Assembly: GCF_025947305.1 (NCBI RefSeq)
Contig: NZ_CP110009.1
Location: forward strand, 2,521,501-2,585,500
Source: Flavobacterium sp. N3904
GTDB taxonomy: Bacteria; Bacteroidota; Bacteroidia; Flavobacteriales; Flavobacteriaceae
Direction: 5' to 3'
Length of the DNA: 64,000 bases
A model generated the notes under the pieces. It worked only from the letters and a program-made list of their open reading frames with translations, was not told the DNA's origin and ran no database searches. How positions within the stretch are numbered: the stretch's first letter is position 1; each line of letters begins with the position of its first letter. Shown piece after piece: positions 18,077 through 26,823 of this stretch. The position numbers were made by a program, and so were the translations under genes.

Positions 18077-18084
18077 TATGTTTG
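18077..18084 (+). promoter_or_regulatory. Candidate -7 box for the following small secreted protein
   Basis: TATGTTTG matches TAnnTTTG and would give a leader of about 45 nt. No -33 element was found at the usual spacing. Confidence 0.35.
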
Positions 18085-18132
18085 CGCACAAATACTTACC
18101 TATTGAGTATATCATTAAACCCCAAATACATT

Positions 18133-18573
18133 ATGAAAAAAATTATTGCAATTGCTGTTTTGTTTATTAGTTCTATTGGATTTAGCCAAATTAAGGTTTT
18201 AGAAACTGTGCCAGTAGAGAAATTAGGTCGAGTGAATAATAGCTTTTATGTTCAAAAAATTGGTGATGAGTATACTTTCTTTTATACTACATCTCCAAGT
18301 GAAGGAGAAGAGTCTAGCTTGAAAGCATTTACATTCAAAAACATTGATAATGCGTATCAAAGTTTGTATAAAATTATGTCTGGTGGTTTTACAGCTAGTC
18401 CATTGAATGATGTAAAATTGGAATTACCTAATAATTATGTTTGGTTGCATTATATTGTGAGCTCTGATAAAACAAATGTGCAATTTATGGTTACTAATAA
18501 AGAATCAAATATTACTAACATTTCTGAGCCATTATCTAAAGAACAAGTAGAGAAATTGTTTCAAAAAAGCTAA
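18133..18573 (+). CDS. Hypothetical exported protein
   Basis: I do not recognise this family. The 146-residue product begins with a Sec signal peptide (MKKIIAIAVLFISSIGFSQ), after which about 127 residues remain with a mixed strand and helix pattern and no cysteine. The ATG at 18133 gives the signal peptide directly; a longer frame opening at 18082 would put 17 residues in front and overlap the promoter box, so it was not used. The gene stands alone between the helicase and a terminator shared with phnA. Confidence 0.7.
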   Translation: MKKIIAIAVLFISSIGFSQIKVLETVPVEKLGRVNNSFYVQKIGDEYTFFYTTSPSEGEESSLKAFTFKNIDNAYQSLYKIMSGGFTASPLNDVKLELPNNYVWLHYIVSSDKTNVQFMVTNKESNITNISEPLSKEQVEKLFQKS

Positions 18574-18614
18574 ATTTTAGTATTCTTATTTTAGAATAAA
18601 AAGTTATCTAAAAA

Positions 18615-18646
18615 AAAAACGTCCCGAAATACATCGGGACGTTTTT
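18615..18646. terminator. Bidirectional terminator between the exported protein gene and phnA
   Basis: AAAAACGTCCCGA and TCGGGACGTTTTT form a perfect 13-bp stem with loop AATACA, flanked by long A and T tracts. Confidence 0.92.
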
Positions 18647-18665
18647 GGTTTTGTGCAATTTTAGA

Positions 18666-19244
18666 CTATATTTTCTTAACGTATTGTGTGATAATTACAA
18701 TTTGTTGTCCGTCGACTTTTCCTTCAATGTATTCGGCATTTTCGTGATCCAAACGAATGTTACGTACCGAAGTTCCTTGTTTGGCAACCATACTTGATCC
18801 TTTTACTTTTAGATCTTTGATTAAAACAACCGAATCTCCATGAGTTAAAATTACCCCATTTACATCGCGGTGTATGATTTTGTTTTCGTCATCTTCTCCT
18901 TCTCCTGTTGCTTGCGCCCATGCTAGTGTGTCTTCGTCAAAATACATTTGCTCCAACAATTCTTGGGGCCAGCCATTTTTGCGTAAACGACTTAACATTC
19001 TCCAGGCTACCACTTGTACAGGAACGTATTCACTCCACATACTGTCGTTCAAACATCTCCAGTGGTTTAAATCTTCATGCCCTGGATTCTCAATTTGATC
19101 AATACAAGTAGCACAGGCAAAAATGCTTTCGTCCAATCCGCCTTTTTTGGCAGGTAATACTTGGTATTCTTTTAAGTTTTCGGTCGCAGCACATAATTCA
19201 CATTGGGAACCGCTGCGTTTATTTAATTCTCTTTCGAAGCTCAT
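18666..19244 (-). CDS. PhnA domain protein
   Basis: The 192-residue product has an N-terminal zinc-ribbon-like part with two CxxC pairs (CELC and CATC) and a C-terminal PhnA domain of about 65 residues (VNGVILTHGDSVVLIKDLKVKG and AEYIEGKVDGQQIV). E. coli PhnA was named from its place near the phosphonate operon, but it is not a phosphonate enzyme, and no phosphonate genes are present here. The extra N-terminal region makes it longer than the E. coli protein (about 111 residues). The function is unclear. Confidence 0.85.
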   Translation of the reverse strand: MSFERELNKRSGSQCELCAATENLKEYQVLPAKKGGLDESIFACATCIDQIENPGHEDLNHWRCLNDSMWSEYVPVQVVAWRMLSRLRKNGWPQELLEQMYFDEDTLAWAQATGEGEDDENKIIHRDVNGVILTHGDSVVLIKDLKVKGSSMVAKQGTSVRNIRLDHENAEYIEGKVDGQQIVIITQYVKKI

Positions 19245-19270
19245 TATAAAGTGTGTGTTATTTTAGGTTG

Positions 19271-19302
19271 CAAAATTACGGTTATTTCGTAGGTTTCGCA
19301 AA
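19271..19302 (-). promoter_or_regulatory. phnA promoter
   Basis: On the minus strand TTTG (19299-19302), 20 nt, TAATTTTG (19271-19278) match the Bacteroidota consensus and give a leader of about 23 nt. Confidence 0.65.
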
Positions 19303-19378
19303 TTTATGTTTTGGAGGGATAGATTATCATTTTTTGCAAATGTCTACCAATTGTAATGATTTAAATGACAAATAAAAA

Positions 19379-19843
19379 CTACTTATGCAGTTTAACTCTT
19401 ACCGCTTCAGGGACCAGCATTTCGTATTCACCATAATTTCGAATAACATCTCTCACGATGCTGGAACTAATATAAGAAGTTCGGGCTGCGGTCAATAAAA
19501 AGACAGTTTCTATTTTGGATAATCGTCTGTTGGTGTGTGCGATGGCTTTTTCGAATTCGAAATCAGCTGGATTGCGGAGTCCTCTGAGGATAAAATCGGC
19601 TTTGATTTTATGACACAGGTCGATGGTTAAACCTTCGTAAGTAATAACAGTAACTTTAGGCTCGTTTTTGAATGTCTCTTCAATGAAACGTTTTCTTTCT
19701 TCGAGGGTAAACATGTATTTTTTTTCGGCATTGACTCCAATGGCAATTACAATTTCATCAAAAAGCGAAATACCTCTGTTGATGATGTCTTCGTGACCTA
19801 AAGTGATAGGGTCAAACGATCCCGGGAATATGGCTTTCTTCAT
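19379..19843 (-). CDS. coaD: Phosphopantetheine adenylyltransferase
   Basis: CoaD transfers AMP to 4'-phosphopantetheine, the fourth step of coenzyme A synthesis. The 154-residue product has GSFDPITLGHEDII with the T/HxGH motif near the N-terminus, GVNAEKKYMFTLEERK, LRGLRNPADFEFE, and the C-terminal ISSSIVRDVIRNYG, all diagnostic. It follows ddl by 88 bp on the same strand, the gap being filled partly by a 16-bp direct repeat. Confidence 0.95.
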   Translation of the reverse strand: MKKAIFPGSFDPITLGHEDIINRGISLFDEIVIAIGVNAEKKYMFTLEERKRFIEETFKNEPKVTVITYEGLTIDLCHKIKADFILRGLRNPADFEFEKAIAHTNRRLSKIETVFLLTAARTSYISSSIVRDVIRNYGEYEMLVPEAVRVKLHK

Positions 19844-19852
19844 TTTTTTAAG

Positions 19853-19884
19853 TTTCTAAGATTCTGAGTTTCTAAGATTCTGAG
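19853..19884. repeat. Two perfect copies of a 16-bp direct repeat
   Basis: The unit TTTCTAAGATTCTGAG occurs twice in tandem between coaD and ddl. A degenerate relative lies at 63908-63935, 44 kb away. Confidence 0.85.
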
Positions 19885-19931
19885 AATTAGTATCTCACGC
19901 CCAATGATTATCGGGATTGTTACTTAGTAAC

Positions 19932-20903
19932 TTAATTAAGTGCTAACTCTATTGCATTTGTAAATAAATCTTCCAAAGATATTCCTGCTGCTTTGGCTTG
20001 TTGCGGAATCAAACTTTCGGTAGTAAGACCTGGGATGGTGTTCATTTCGAGCATGTGCGGTTCGCCGTCTACAATGATGAACTCGCTTCTGGAGAAACCT
20101 TTCATTTTGAGCACTTCGTAAGCACGTTTGGCAATTTCTCCCACTTTTTGGGTCATTTCATCTGAGATTCTCGCCGGAGTAATTTCCTGTGATTTGCCAT
20201 GATACTTGGCTTCATAATCGAAGAAATCATTTTCGGAAACAATTTCGGTAATGGGCAAAACGGTAATGATTCCTTTGTAATTAATCACTCCAACAGAAAC
20301 TTCTGTACCGTCAAGAAAACTTTCTATGATGATTTCGTTGTCTTCCTTATAGGCAATTTCGATAGCAATTGGCAATTCAGCTGCAGTTTTTACTTTTGAA
20401 ATTCCGAAGCTTGAACCTGCTTTGTTTGGTTTTACAAAACAAGGCAAGCCTAATTTTTGTACAATTTCATCGGTCTTAATGATGTCGCCTTTATTTAGAT
20501 AGTAAGAAGTAGCGGTTTTTATTCCGTATGGTTTTAAGACTGACAATAAATCGCGTTTGTTGAATGTTAATGCAGCTTGGTAATAATCGCAGGCAGTTTG
20601 TGGAATGTTTAACAATTCGAAATAAGCTTGCATCAATCCGTCTTCGCCTGGTGTTCCGTGAATGGCATTGAAAACGCAGTCGAAAGTTTGTTTGGAGCCA
20701 TTTATATTTACCGAAAAATCATTTCTGTCAATCGGGAATTCTGCATCATTGGCATCAACATATACCCATTTTTCTTTAAAAATATGAATGCGGAAGGCAT
20801 TGTATTTGGTTTTGTCCAAGAATTGATAAACTACGTTTCCGCTGATGAGTGAGATCTTGTATTCGCTGGAATAGCCGCCCATGATGATGGCAATGTTTTT
20901 CAT
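19932..20903 (-). CDS. ddl: D-alanine--D-alanine ligase
   Basis: Ddl joins two D-alanines for the peptidoglycan stem peptide. The 323-residue product has the ATP-grasp order: IIMGGYSSEYKISLISG at the N-terminus, HGTPGEDGLMQ, CFVKPNKAGSSFGISKV, the catalytic loop region YEAKYHGKSQEITPARI, and the C-terminal MLEMNTIPGLTTESLIPQQ. The start ATG at 20903 matches the family. A short octamer-like repeat region lies immediately upstream. Confidence 0.95.
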   Translation of the reverse strand: MKNIAIIMGGYSSEYKISLISGNVVYQFLDKTKYNAFRIHIFKEKWVYVDANDAEFPIDRNDFSVNINGSKQTFDCVFNAIHGTPGEDGLMQAYFELLNIPQTACDYYQAALTFNKRDLLSVLKPYGIKTATSYYLNKGDIIKTDEIVQKLGLPCFVKPNKAGSSFGISKVKTAAELPIAIEIAYKEDNEIIIESFLDGTEVSVGVINYKGIITVLPITEIVSENDFFDYEAKYHGKSQEITPARISDEMTQKVGEIAKRAYEVLKMKGFSRSEFIIVDGEPHMLEMNTIPGLTTESLIPQQAKAAGISLEDLFTNAIELALN

Positions 20904-20908
20904 TTTAT

Positions 20909-20952
20909 ACGTTTAATTGGTTAAACGTTTAACCGATTAACCGATTAAACGT
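20909..20952. repeat. Octamer-like quasi-repeat upstream of ddl
   Basis: About five consecutive degenerate 8-base units of the form CGATTAAC or CGTTTAAC fill the ddl leader. On the minus strand it would be transcribed as 5' untranslated sequence. Confidence 0.6.
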
Positions 20953-20960
20953 ATTCTAAA

Positions 20961-20968
20961 CAAAATTA
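20961..20968 (-). promoter_or_regulatory. Candidate -7 box for ddl
   Basis: TAATTTTG on the minus strand matches TAnnTTTG and would place the repeat region inside a leader of about 54 nt. No clear -33 element. Confidence 0.4.
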
Positions 20969-20994
20969 TCATTTTTTTTGAAACGAAATAGGTT

Positions 20995-21002
20995 TATCTT
21001 TG
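20995..21002 (+). promoter_or_regulatory. Candidate -7 box for the PASTA gene
   Basis: TATCTTTG matches TAnnTTTG, 18 bp before the ATG at 21021. An upstream TTTG lies 14 nt away, a short spacing. Confidence 0.45.
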
Positions 21003-21020
21003 CGGGAAATAAAAATATTT

Positions 21021-21638
21021 ATGAGCTTAAAAAAATATCTTACGAGTCGTGTATTTTTTGGACAAGTAGCGATTGCGCTTGCCATTATTGCAGTTTTGGG
21101 TTATTTATTCATGCATTGGCTGACATTTACAACAGATCATGGGCATGAAATAACAGTTCCCGATTTGAGAAAATTGACAGAGGAACAAGTGGAAGATAAG
21201 TTGGATGAATTGGATTTGGATTATGAACTTTTGGACAGTGTTGATTTTAGGGGAGATTTTCCAAAATACAGTGTGGTTGAACAAGATCCTATGCCAGGAA
21301 CTAAAGTGAAAGTGGGCAGAAAAGTATATATTAAAATCAATTCTTCGGGGTTTTCGTCTGTGCGAATTCCTGATCTCATTGAAAAAACATACCGTGAAGC
21401 AGTGCCAACGCTAAAAGCTTTGGGACTTGAGGAAGGAACAATCACATATGTACCAAATTTAGGAAAAGACATGGTGCTGGAAATGCGCTATAAAGGCAGA
21501 AATTTGAAAGTCGGGGACAGAGTTTTGAAAGCCTCTAAAATTGATTTGGTATTGGGAGATGGAAAAGAAAGTTATCAAGAAGAAGCTGTGGATAGTTTAG
21601 CTACTCCAACACAAGAAACACCAACGAATGAGCAATAA
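21021..21638 (+). CDS. PASTA domain membrane protein
   Basis: The 205-residue product has one N-terminal membrane helix (VAIALAIIAVLGYLFMHWL, about 15-33) and then two PASTA-like domains (about 40-110 and 110-180), with EITVPDLRKLTEEQVEDKL and VRIPDLIEKTYREAVPTLKALGL. PASTA domains bind peptidoglycan fragments or other cell wall parts, and usually occur on penicillin-binding proteins or kinases; here they stand alone. I chose the ATG at 21021; the frame opens 21 bases earlier. It overlaps the following pseudouridine synthase gene by 11 bp. Confidence 0.85.
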   Translation: MSLKKYLTSRVFFGQVAIALAIIAVLGYLFMHWLTFTTDHGHEITVPDLRKLTEEQVEDKLDELDLDYELLDSVDFRGDFPKYSVVEQDPMPGTKVKVGRKVYIKINSSGFSSVRIPDLIEKTYREAVPTLKALGLEEGTITYVPNLGKDMVLEMRYKGRNLKVGDRVLKASKIDLVLGDGKESYQEEAVDSLATPTQETPTNEQ

Positions 21639-22668
21639 TAGTGATCCAATAGAAGAACTAGACGAAGAATTATTTGAACATTACAAGTTTGAGGTTCCAA
21701 AAGGGCAGGCCATTTTGCGAATTGACAAATATTTGATGGGTTTAATTCAAAATGCTACACGAAATAAGATTCAGAATGCAGCGACCGAAGGGAACATTTT
21801 TGTAAATGATGTCCCCGTGAAGTCCAATTATAAAGTAAAACCTTTTGATGTTGTTCAGGTGATGTTGTCACATCCGCCTTTCGAAAATAGGGTCGATCCT
21901 GAAGATATTCCGTTGGATATTGTTTATGAAGATGAGGCACTTTTGTTAATAAATAAGCCTCCTGGATTGGTAGTACACCCTGGTCATGGTAATTATACCG
22001 GAACTCTTGTAAATGCACTGGCGTTTCATTTTGAGAATTTGCCAATGAACAGCAGCGAGCGTCCAGGATTGGTTCATAGAATTGATAAGGATACTTCGGG
22101 ATTGTTGGTTATTGCCAAGACCGAAGCTGCCATGACGCATTTGGCCAAACAATTTGAAGCCAAAACATCCGAAAGAGAATATATTGCGCTAGTTTGGGGC
22201 AATGTTGCAGCAGAAGAAGGAACAATTGAAGGAAACTTAGCGAGACATTTGAAAGACCGCATGCAAATGGCTGTTTTTGCCGATCCTGAAATAGGGAAGC
22301 CAGCGATAACACATTATAAGGTACTCGAGCGTTTTGGTTATGTGACGTTGATTTCATGCCGACTGGAAACGGGCAGAACACATCAAATTCGTGCACACTT
22401 GAAACATATCGGTCATCCACTTTTTAATGATGAGCGTTATGGTGGTCATTTGATTTTAAAAGGGACTACGTTTACCAAATACAAACAGTTTATTGAGAAT
22501 TGCTTCAAAGCTTTGCCACGTCAGGCATTGCATGCAAAAACACTTGGCTTTATACATCCTACTACTAAAGAAATGATGCGTTTTGACACAGAATTGCCTC
22601 AGGATTTTCAGGATTGTATCGAGAAATGGAGAGGGTATTCCAAATCCCATCATGCTGAAGAAGATTAA
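21628..22668 (+). CDS. RluA family pseudouridine synthase (RluD-like)
   Basis: The 346-residue product has an S4 RNA-binding domain (about 25-85, LRIDKYLMGLIQNATRNKIQNA) and the RluA catalytic domain with LLLINKPPGLVVHPGHGNYTG and HRIDKDTSG, whose D153 is the catalytic aspartate; further on are LETGRTHQIRAHLKHIGHPL. Enzymes with this layout modify uridines of 23S rRNA in the RluD group. It is translationally coupled to the PASTA gene and followed by a terminator. Confidence 0.92.
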   Translation: MSNNSDPIEELDEELFEHYKFEVPKGQAILRIDKYLMGLIQNATRNKIQNAATEGNIFVNDVPVKSNYKVKPFDVVQVMLSHPPFENRVDPEDIPLDIVYEDEALLLINKPPGLVVHPGHGNYTGTLVNALAFHFENLPMNSSERPGLVHRIDKDTSGLLVIAKTEAAMTHLAKQFEAKTSEREYIALVWGNVAAEEGTIEGNLARHLKDRMQMAVFADPEIGKPAITHYKVLERFGYVTLISCRLETGRTHQIRAHLKHIGHPLFNDERYGGHLILKGTTFTKYKQFIENCFKALPRQALHAKTLGFIHPTTKEMMRFDTELPQDFQDCIEKWRGYSKSHHAEED

Positions 22669-22677
22669 TGAAAATAG

Positions 22678-22702
22678 AAGCCTCAATTTTGAGGCTTTTT
22701 TT
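22678..22702. terminator. Terminator between the pseudouridine synthase and ABC genes
   Basis: AAGCCTCA and TGAGGCTT form a short stem followed by seven T on the plus strand; the left flank is less A-rich, so it mainly serves the plus-strand gene. Confidence 0.75.
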
Positions 22703-22719
22703 ATGGAATAAATATTTTT

Positions 22720-23952
22720 TTAGTTTTCCGAATGATAGTGTATGATTCCTTTTGAACCACTTGGACTTGGAATTAATTCTAAAACGGAGTCCGGATAAAG
22801 ATTCGGTTCCATTCGATGGGAAACAAATAAAATAGTACTGTTGGTTTCTTTTTTTATGGTATTGATAAGTTGTATTACCAAGGCTACATTATGGTCGTCC
22901 AATCCTTCAAGAGGTTCATCTAAGACTAATAATGGGGGATGTTTGATAACCGCACGAGTGATAAGCGCTACTCTTTGTTGTCCGATAGAAAGACGATTGA
23001 AAATTTTGTTTTTTAGATGACTCATCTCGATTAATTCTAGCCATTGCGAGACTATTCTTTTTTGTAAGCTTGTGGGTTCTGTATACAATCCAATAGAATC
23101 AAAGAAACCAGAGAGAATCATTTCTTCCAGATTATACCTTTTATTAAATAAGTCGGTCATGGCTGTATTGAAATAACCAATTTGTTTTTTGATATCCCAG
23201 ACACTTTCCCCACTGCCTTTTTTTCTTCCAAATAGTTCAACATCTTGCCCATAACCTTTTGAATTGTCACCTGATATGAGAGATAATAGGGTGCTTTTTC
23301 CAGAGCCATTAGGGCCAATAAGTTGCCAGAATTCGCCTTGTCTTATAGTCCAAGAAAGGGAGTCTATAATTGGCCTTTCATCATAACTTACGTTTATAGA
23401 ATTCATTTTGACTAGAACGCGATTATCAAAAACTTCTTGGTGAATTGGCATTTTATAACTGTCGTTTTCAATAGAATTCTTTTTAATTGCGTTTATGGTT
23501 TTCAATTCAAATGAATTATTGTCAATTTGTGCTTTATTACGAATAAAAGCAAGCAAATCGTCAATTCGATTGACCAATTGAATAATACGAACGGAATTTG
23601 AGATATTTTCGATTGCCGCTGTTAATTCAATTCTTGAAGCATGATCCAAATGATCTAAAGGATTGTCCAGAATGATGTAATCCGGCTTTTGTTTGAGGCA
23701 ATATATTAAAAATTCCTTTTTTCGTTCACCCGATGAAAAGGTACGCAGGTTTCGTTTGGATTCGGCTGTAGCTTCAATGGATTCGTATTGGTATTCCTGT
23801 TCGATTAATTTTTGGATGGAAATATCTGAATACAGGATTCCTTTTAAATTATTGAAGTCAGCTAATTCTCCTTGAATTTCTCCAGATAATAGTGTATTTA
23901 TAAAGATTTTTTTATCGACTTGATTGGATAAAAGGATGTCCCAATGTTTCAT
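22720..23952 (-). CDS. Two-domain ABC ATPase with degenerate first domain (ModF/PhrA-like)
   Basis: The 410-residue product carries two nucleotide-binding halves and no membrane segment. The second is complete: Walker A GPNGSGKST at 213-221, LSIGQQRVALITRA, and Walker B LLVLDEPLEGLD. The first half is short (about 150 residues): it keeps a signature-like TFSSGERKK (71-79) and a Walker B-like YIILDNPLDHLD (92-103) but lacks a Walker A motif. E. coli ModF has two full domains in 490 residues. ATP could bind only at the second P-loop. It lies 26 bp after the adenosine-deaminase-like gene, so they may share a transcript. Confidence 0.8.
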   Translation of the reverse strand: MKHWDILLSNQVDKKIFINTLLSGEIQGELADFNNLKGILYSDISIQKLIEQEYQYESIEATAESKRNLRTFSSGERKKEFLIYCLKQKPDYIILDNPLDHLDHASRIELTAAIENISNSVRIIQLVNRIDDLLAFIRNKAQIDNNSFELKTINAIKKNSIENDSYKMPIHQEVFDNRVLVKMNSINVSYDERPIIDSLSWTIRQGEFWQLIGPNGSGKSTLLSLISGDNSKGYGQDVELFGRKKGSGESVWDIKKQIGYFNTAMTDLFNKRYNLEEMILSGFFDSIGLYTEPTSLQKRIVSQWLELIEMSHLKNKIFNRLSIGQQRVALITRAVIKHPPLLVLDEPLEGLDDHNVALVIQLINTIKKETNSTILFVSHRMEPNLYPDSVLELIPSPSGSKGIIHYHSEN

Positions 23953-23978
23953 TTTGGATGGGTATTTTTCGATATGAA

Positions 23979-25394
23979 TTAATTTGAAAAATTAGCTTCA
24001 AAAGCTTTAAAGCGATTATCCAAATCCTGAACCAATTGTTTTTTCACCACAGGATCTTGAATAAAACTATAGTTGATGCTGTTGTACACAAATTGTTTAA
24101 TGTCTGGGTATGAAATGGTTTTGTATCTTTTGGCCAATAGGACATATTGTTCGGTCATATTCGTACGTAATATTCCAGCATCGTCAGTACTTATAACGAT
24201 GGGTACACCAAATTCTTTGTACAATAGAATAGGATGGCGGTTTTCTTTTACTTTTAAAATAAACTCATTACTGCTAAGATTGATTTCAATCGGTATGTTA
24301 TTTTTAGCCATATAACGCATTAAATCATAGCTTTTTTCCTCGTATGCTATATCAACTCCATGCCCAATTCTATTGGCACCAGCCGTATAAACAGCCGCAT
24401 TGATATGCCATGTCAACTCTTCGGGACGTACAAGACCTAAGGTAAGTTCTCCGGCATGCAAAGTGTATTTTACCTTTGGGAAACGGCTGTGGCAGTACTT
24501 GAACATCACCATGTGCAACCAATAATCTTTCATCGAAGTTTCGCCATCTTCGGGAGAAACGATATTCACTCCAGCCATGAGTGGACTGCTATCGGCCGAA
24601 ATAAAAGCAACGACAAGATTTTTGAATAAATCTACTGGTTCCATGAAGCGCAATACAAAGTTTTGATAGCGCATCGTGAATTGATTATCGTCTATTTTAA
24701 GTTCCTTGTGCATTTTGGCAACGAAGTTTACATTAAAATCGGCAGCATATTTTTTGGCCTCTTTTTGGATGAAAATAGCATATAAGGAATCCAACGACTG
24801 CATAACGGCTTTTTCATTTTTGGTTGCCGCCATTTTTCTTAAATGAGAATTGTATTTGGCTAAATCATCCGTTTTTATGCCACAAGGAATTGTTGATAAT
24901 TGGGTTTCAATGTAGCTTACATTTTCTTTAATAGCCCTGCTTTTTAGTTCCAATAAACCAGCTCCGAAATTGTTTTGTGTGGCAGGTTCAAACTTCATGA
25001 AAGATTCAAAAAACAATTTATCCGAAGGGTAATCTACATTATTGTAATCTTTGATAGACCACTTATGCATTATTTTTTGTTTGTAAACATCCAATTCGCC
25101 ATTCTTTTGTAAAATCGAAAATAATACCCAGTCATTTCCATCCTGTTTTTCTTGGTTTACAGTCATGGTTTGTGTATTCAAATAAAAATCTTCAGCAATA
25201 GCATGGGCCAATAAAGGTTCTGCATAAATTGAACCGGAATAATGATGGTGTAAATCGCCTCCTTTGGGCATTTGGGCAAAAAAAGCGGTAAGTTCAGCTT
25301 CGTTATTTTTGATTTTTTCAAAATATGTTTCGGCCGATTGGGCAAATCCTGCTTGGAATAGGATGTAAAAAAGAAGGGTGAAAAATATCTTCAT
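23979..25394 (-). CDS. Exported adenosine deaminase family protein
   Basis: The 471-residue product starts with a signal peptide (MKIFFTLLFYILFQAGFAQ) and shows the adenosine/AMP deaminase pattern: metal site GDLHHHYSGSIYAEPL, the HAGE motif, NRIGHGVDIAYE, NLSSNEFIL, and IVISTDDAGILRT with the catalytic aspartates. Secreted members of the family (ADGF type) deaminate adenosine outside the cytoplasm. The ATG at 25394 is chosen because it gives the signal peptide; the frame opens 18 bases earlier. A -7 box TATATTTG ends 16 bp upstream. Confidence 0.88.
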   Translation of the reverse strand: MKIFFTLLFYILFQAGFAQSAETYFEKIKNNEAELTAFFAQMPKGGDLHHHYSGSIYAEPLLAHAIAEDFYLNTQTMTVNQEKQDGNDWVLFSILQKNGELDVYKQKIMHKWSIKDYNNVDYPSDKLFFESFMKFEPATQNNFGAGLLELKSRAIKENVSYIETQLSTIPCGIKTDDLAKYNSHLRKMAATKNEKAVMQSLDSLYAIFIQKEAKKYAADFNVNFVAKMHKELKIDDNQFTMRYQNFVLRFMEPVDLFKNLVVAFISADSSPLMAGVNIVSPEDGETSMKDYWLHMVMFKYCHSRFPKVKYTLHAGELTLGLVRPEELTWHINAAVYTAGANRIGHGVDIAYEEKSYDLMRYMAKNNIPIEINLSSNEFILKVKENRHPILLYKEFGVPIVISTDDAGILRTNMTEQYVLLAKRYKTISYPDIKQFVYNSINYSFIQDPVVKKQLVQDLDNRFKAFEANFSN

Positions 25395-25409
25395 GGTATA
25401 AATTTCGCT

Positions 25410-25417
25410 CAAATATA
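25410..25417 (-). promoter_or_regulatory. Candidate -7 box for the adenosine-deaminase-like gene
   Basis: On the minus strand TATATTTG, exact to consensus, predicted leader about 12 nt. No TTTG at -33. Confidence 0.45.
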
Positions 25418-25545
25418 ATTCAAATTTAATTGAAATAAAAATTGGTAATTTTGAAATTTTTTAGGCGTGACCATAAATTGGCACTAAAAAAAAAGAAATC
25501 AGAATTACCATTACTAAATTTTGAAAGCTAATTTATTGCTCTTTT

Positions 25546-26823
25546 TTAAATAAAGGTTTCACCATTACTTTCAGAATAATCCAAATCTACATGAAAAGTT
25601 TCCTTTAATTTCCAAAGCGCCAACAACGAAATTATAGATAATAACGAACCAACAATCATTCCTGCTTTTAGAATATTTCCTTCAAAAAGGCGGTCTCGAA
25701 AAAAACTGTAAATTAAAATAATTAGCGGAAGTGAACCCCTAACAAAATTGGGAACTGTGGTTGTTACAGTTGCTCGAATATTTGTCCCAAATTGCTCGGC
25801 AGCTATAGTTACAAATAAAACCCAATACCCAACGGAGAATCCCATTGTAAAACACAGAAAATAGAACGTTGAGGCTGATATTCCGTAGGCATTCAAATAG
25901 ACGAAAACCATGATTAGATTAAAAACCAAAAATAGGCGCATGATTTTTTTTCGGCTTTTTAGCCATTGGCTCAACAATCCGCTGGCAATATCTCCAACAA
26001 CCAAACCGGTATAACAAAACGCAATGGCCTTTCCTGCGGCGATGGTTTCGGCTTGTTGCACACCAAGAGCTTTGGCTAATTCGGGTGAAAAAGTTATTAG
26101 AACGCCTACCAAAAACCAAAGCGGAATTCCAATAAGTATGCATTGAATGTATTTTTTAAATCTTTTTGAGTTGGTAAACAAAGACAAAAAGTCTCCTTTC
26201 TTTTCATCACTTTGTTGTACTTGCGTGAACATCCCGGACTCGGTGATACTGATTCTTAAAAACAACAACATTATACCCAATCCACCACCTGCATAATAGC
26301 ACAAACGCCAATCCTGAAAAATTTGATAAACCAAATAGGCGGCAACTGCTCCTGAAACGCCAACCGAAGCGACAATCATGGTTCCGTAGCCGCGTTTGTC
26401 TTTAGGTAAGGATTCGGCAACCAATGTAATTCCGGCGCCTAATTCTCCTGCAAGACCGATTCCTGCGATCAATCGCCAAAACGCATATCCGTCAACAGTA
26501 GTTACCATTCCGTTGGCAATATTGGCTACAGAATACAGTAAAATAGAACCAAACAAAACAGATAATCGTCCTTTTTTGTCTCCCAAAACGCCCCATAAAA
26601 TTCCCCCGAAAAGCATACCGAACATTTGCATGCTAATGAGATATTCTCCTTGATTTCGAATAGCATCTCCTGTGATTCCAAGGTCTTTGAGACTATCTGT
26701 GCGAACGATTCCAAAAAGTAATAAATCATAAATGTCTACAAAATAGCCTAGGGCAGCAACAATTACGGCTGCATTGAGAATAGATTTGGAATTTTTGGTT
26801 AATGGAGTGGGGATGCTATTCAT
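25546..26823 (-). CDS. MFS transporter, metabolite:proton symporter type
   Basis: The 425-residue product has 12 predicted membrane helices and MFS loop motifs: GVLGDKKGRLSVLFGS between helices 2 and 3, and a GIGLAGELGAGITLVAESLPKDKRG stretch of the kind found in the metabolite:H+ symporter group (relatives of sugar, carboxylate and aromatic acid porters). The substrate cannot be told. Its start overlaps the end of the GNAT gene by eight bases, so the two form one operon. Confidence 0.85.
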   Translation of the reverse strand: MNSIPTPLTKNSKSILNAAVIVAALGYFVDIYDLLLFGIVRTDSLKDLGITGDAIRNQGEYLISMQMFGMLFGGILWGVLGDKKGRLSVLFGSILLYSVANIANGMVTTVDGYAFWRLIAGIGLAGELGAGITLVAESLPKDKRGYGTMIVASVGVSGAVAAYLVYQIFQDWRLCYYAGGGLGIMLLFLRISITESGMFTQVQQSDEKKGDFLSLFTNSKRFKKYIQCILIGIPLWFLVGVLITFSPELAKALGVQQAETIAAGKAIAFCYTGLVVGDIASGLLSQWLKSRKKIMRLFLVFNLIMVFVYLNAYGISASTFYFLCFTMGFSVGYWVLFVTIAAEQFGTNIRATVTTTVPNFVRGSLPLIILIYSFFRDRLFEGNILKAGMIVGSLLSIISLLALWKLKETFHVDLDYSESNGETFI

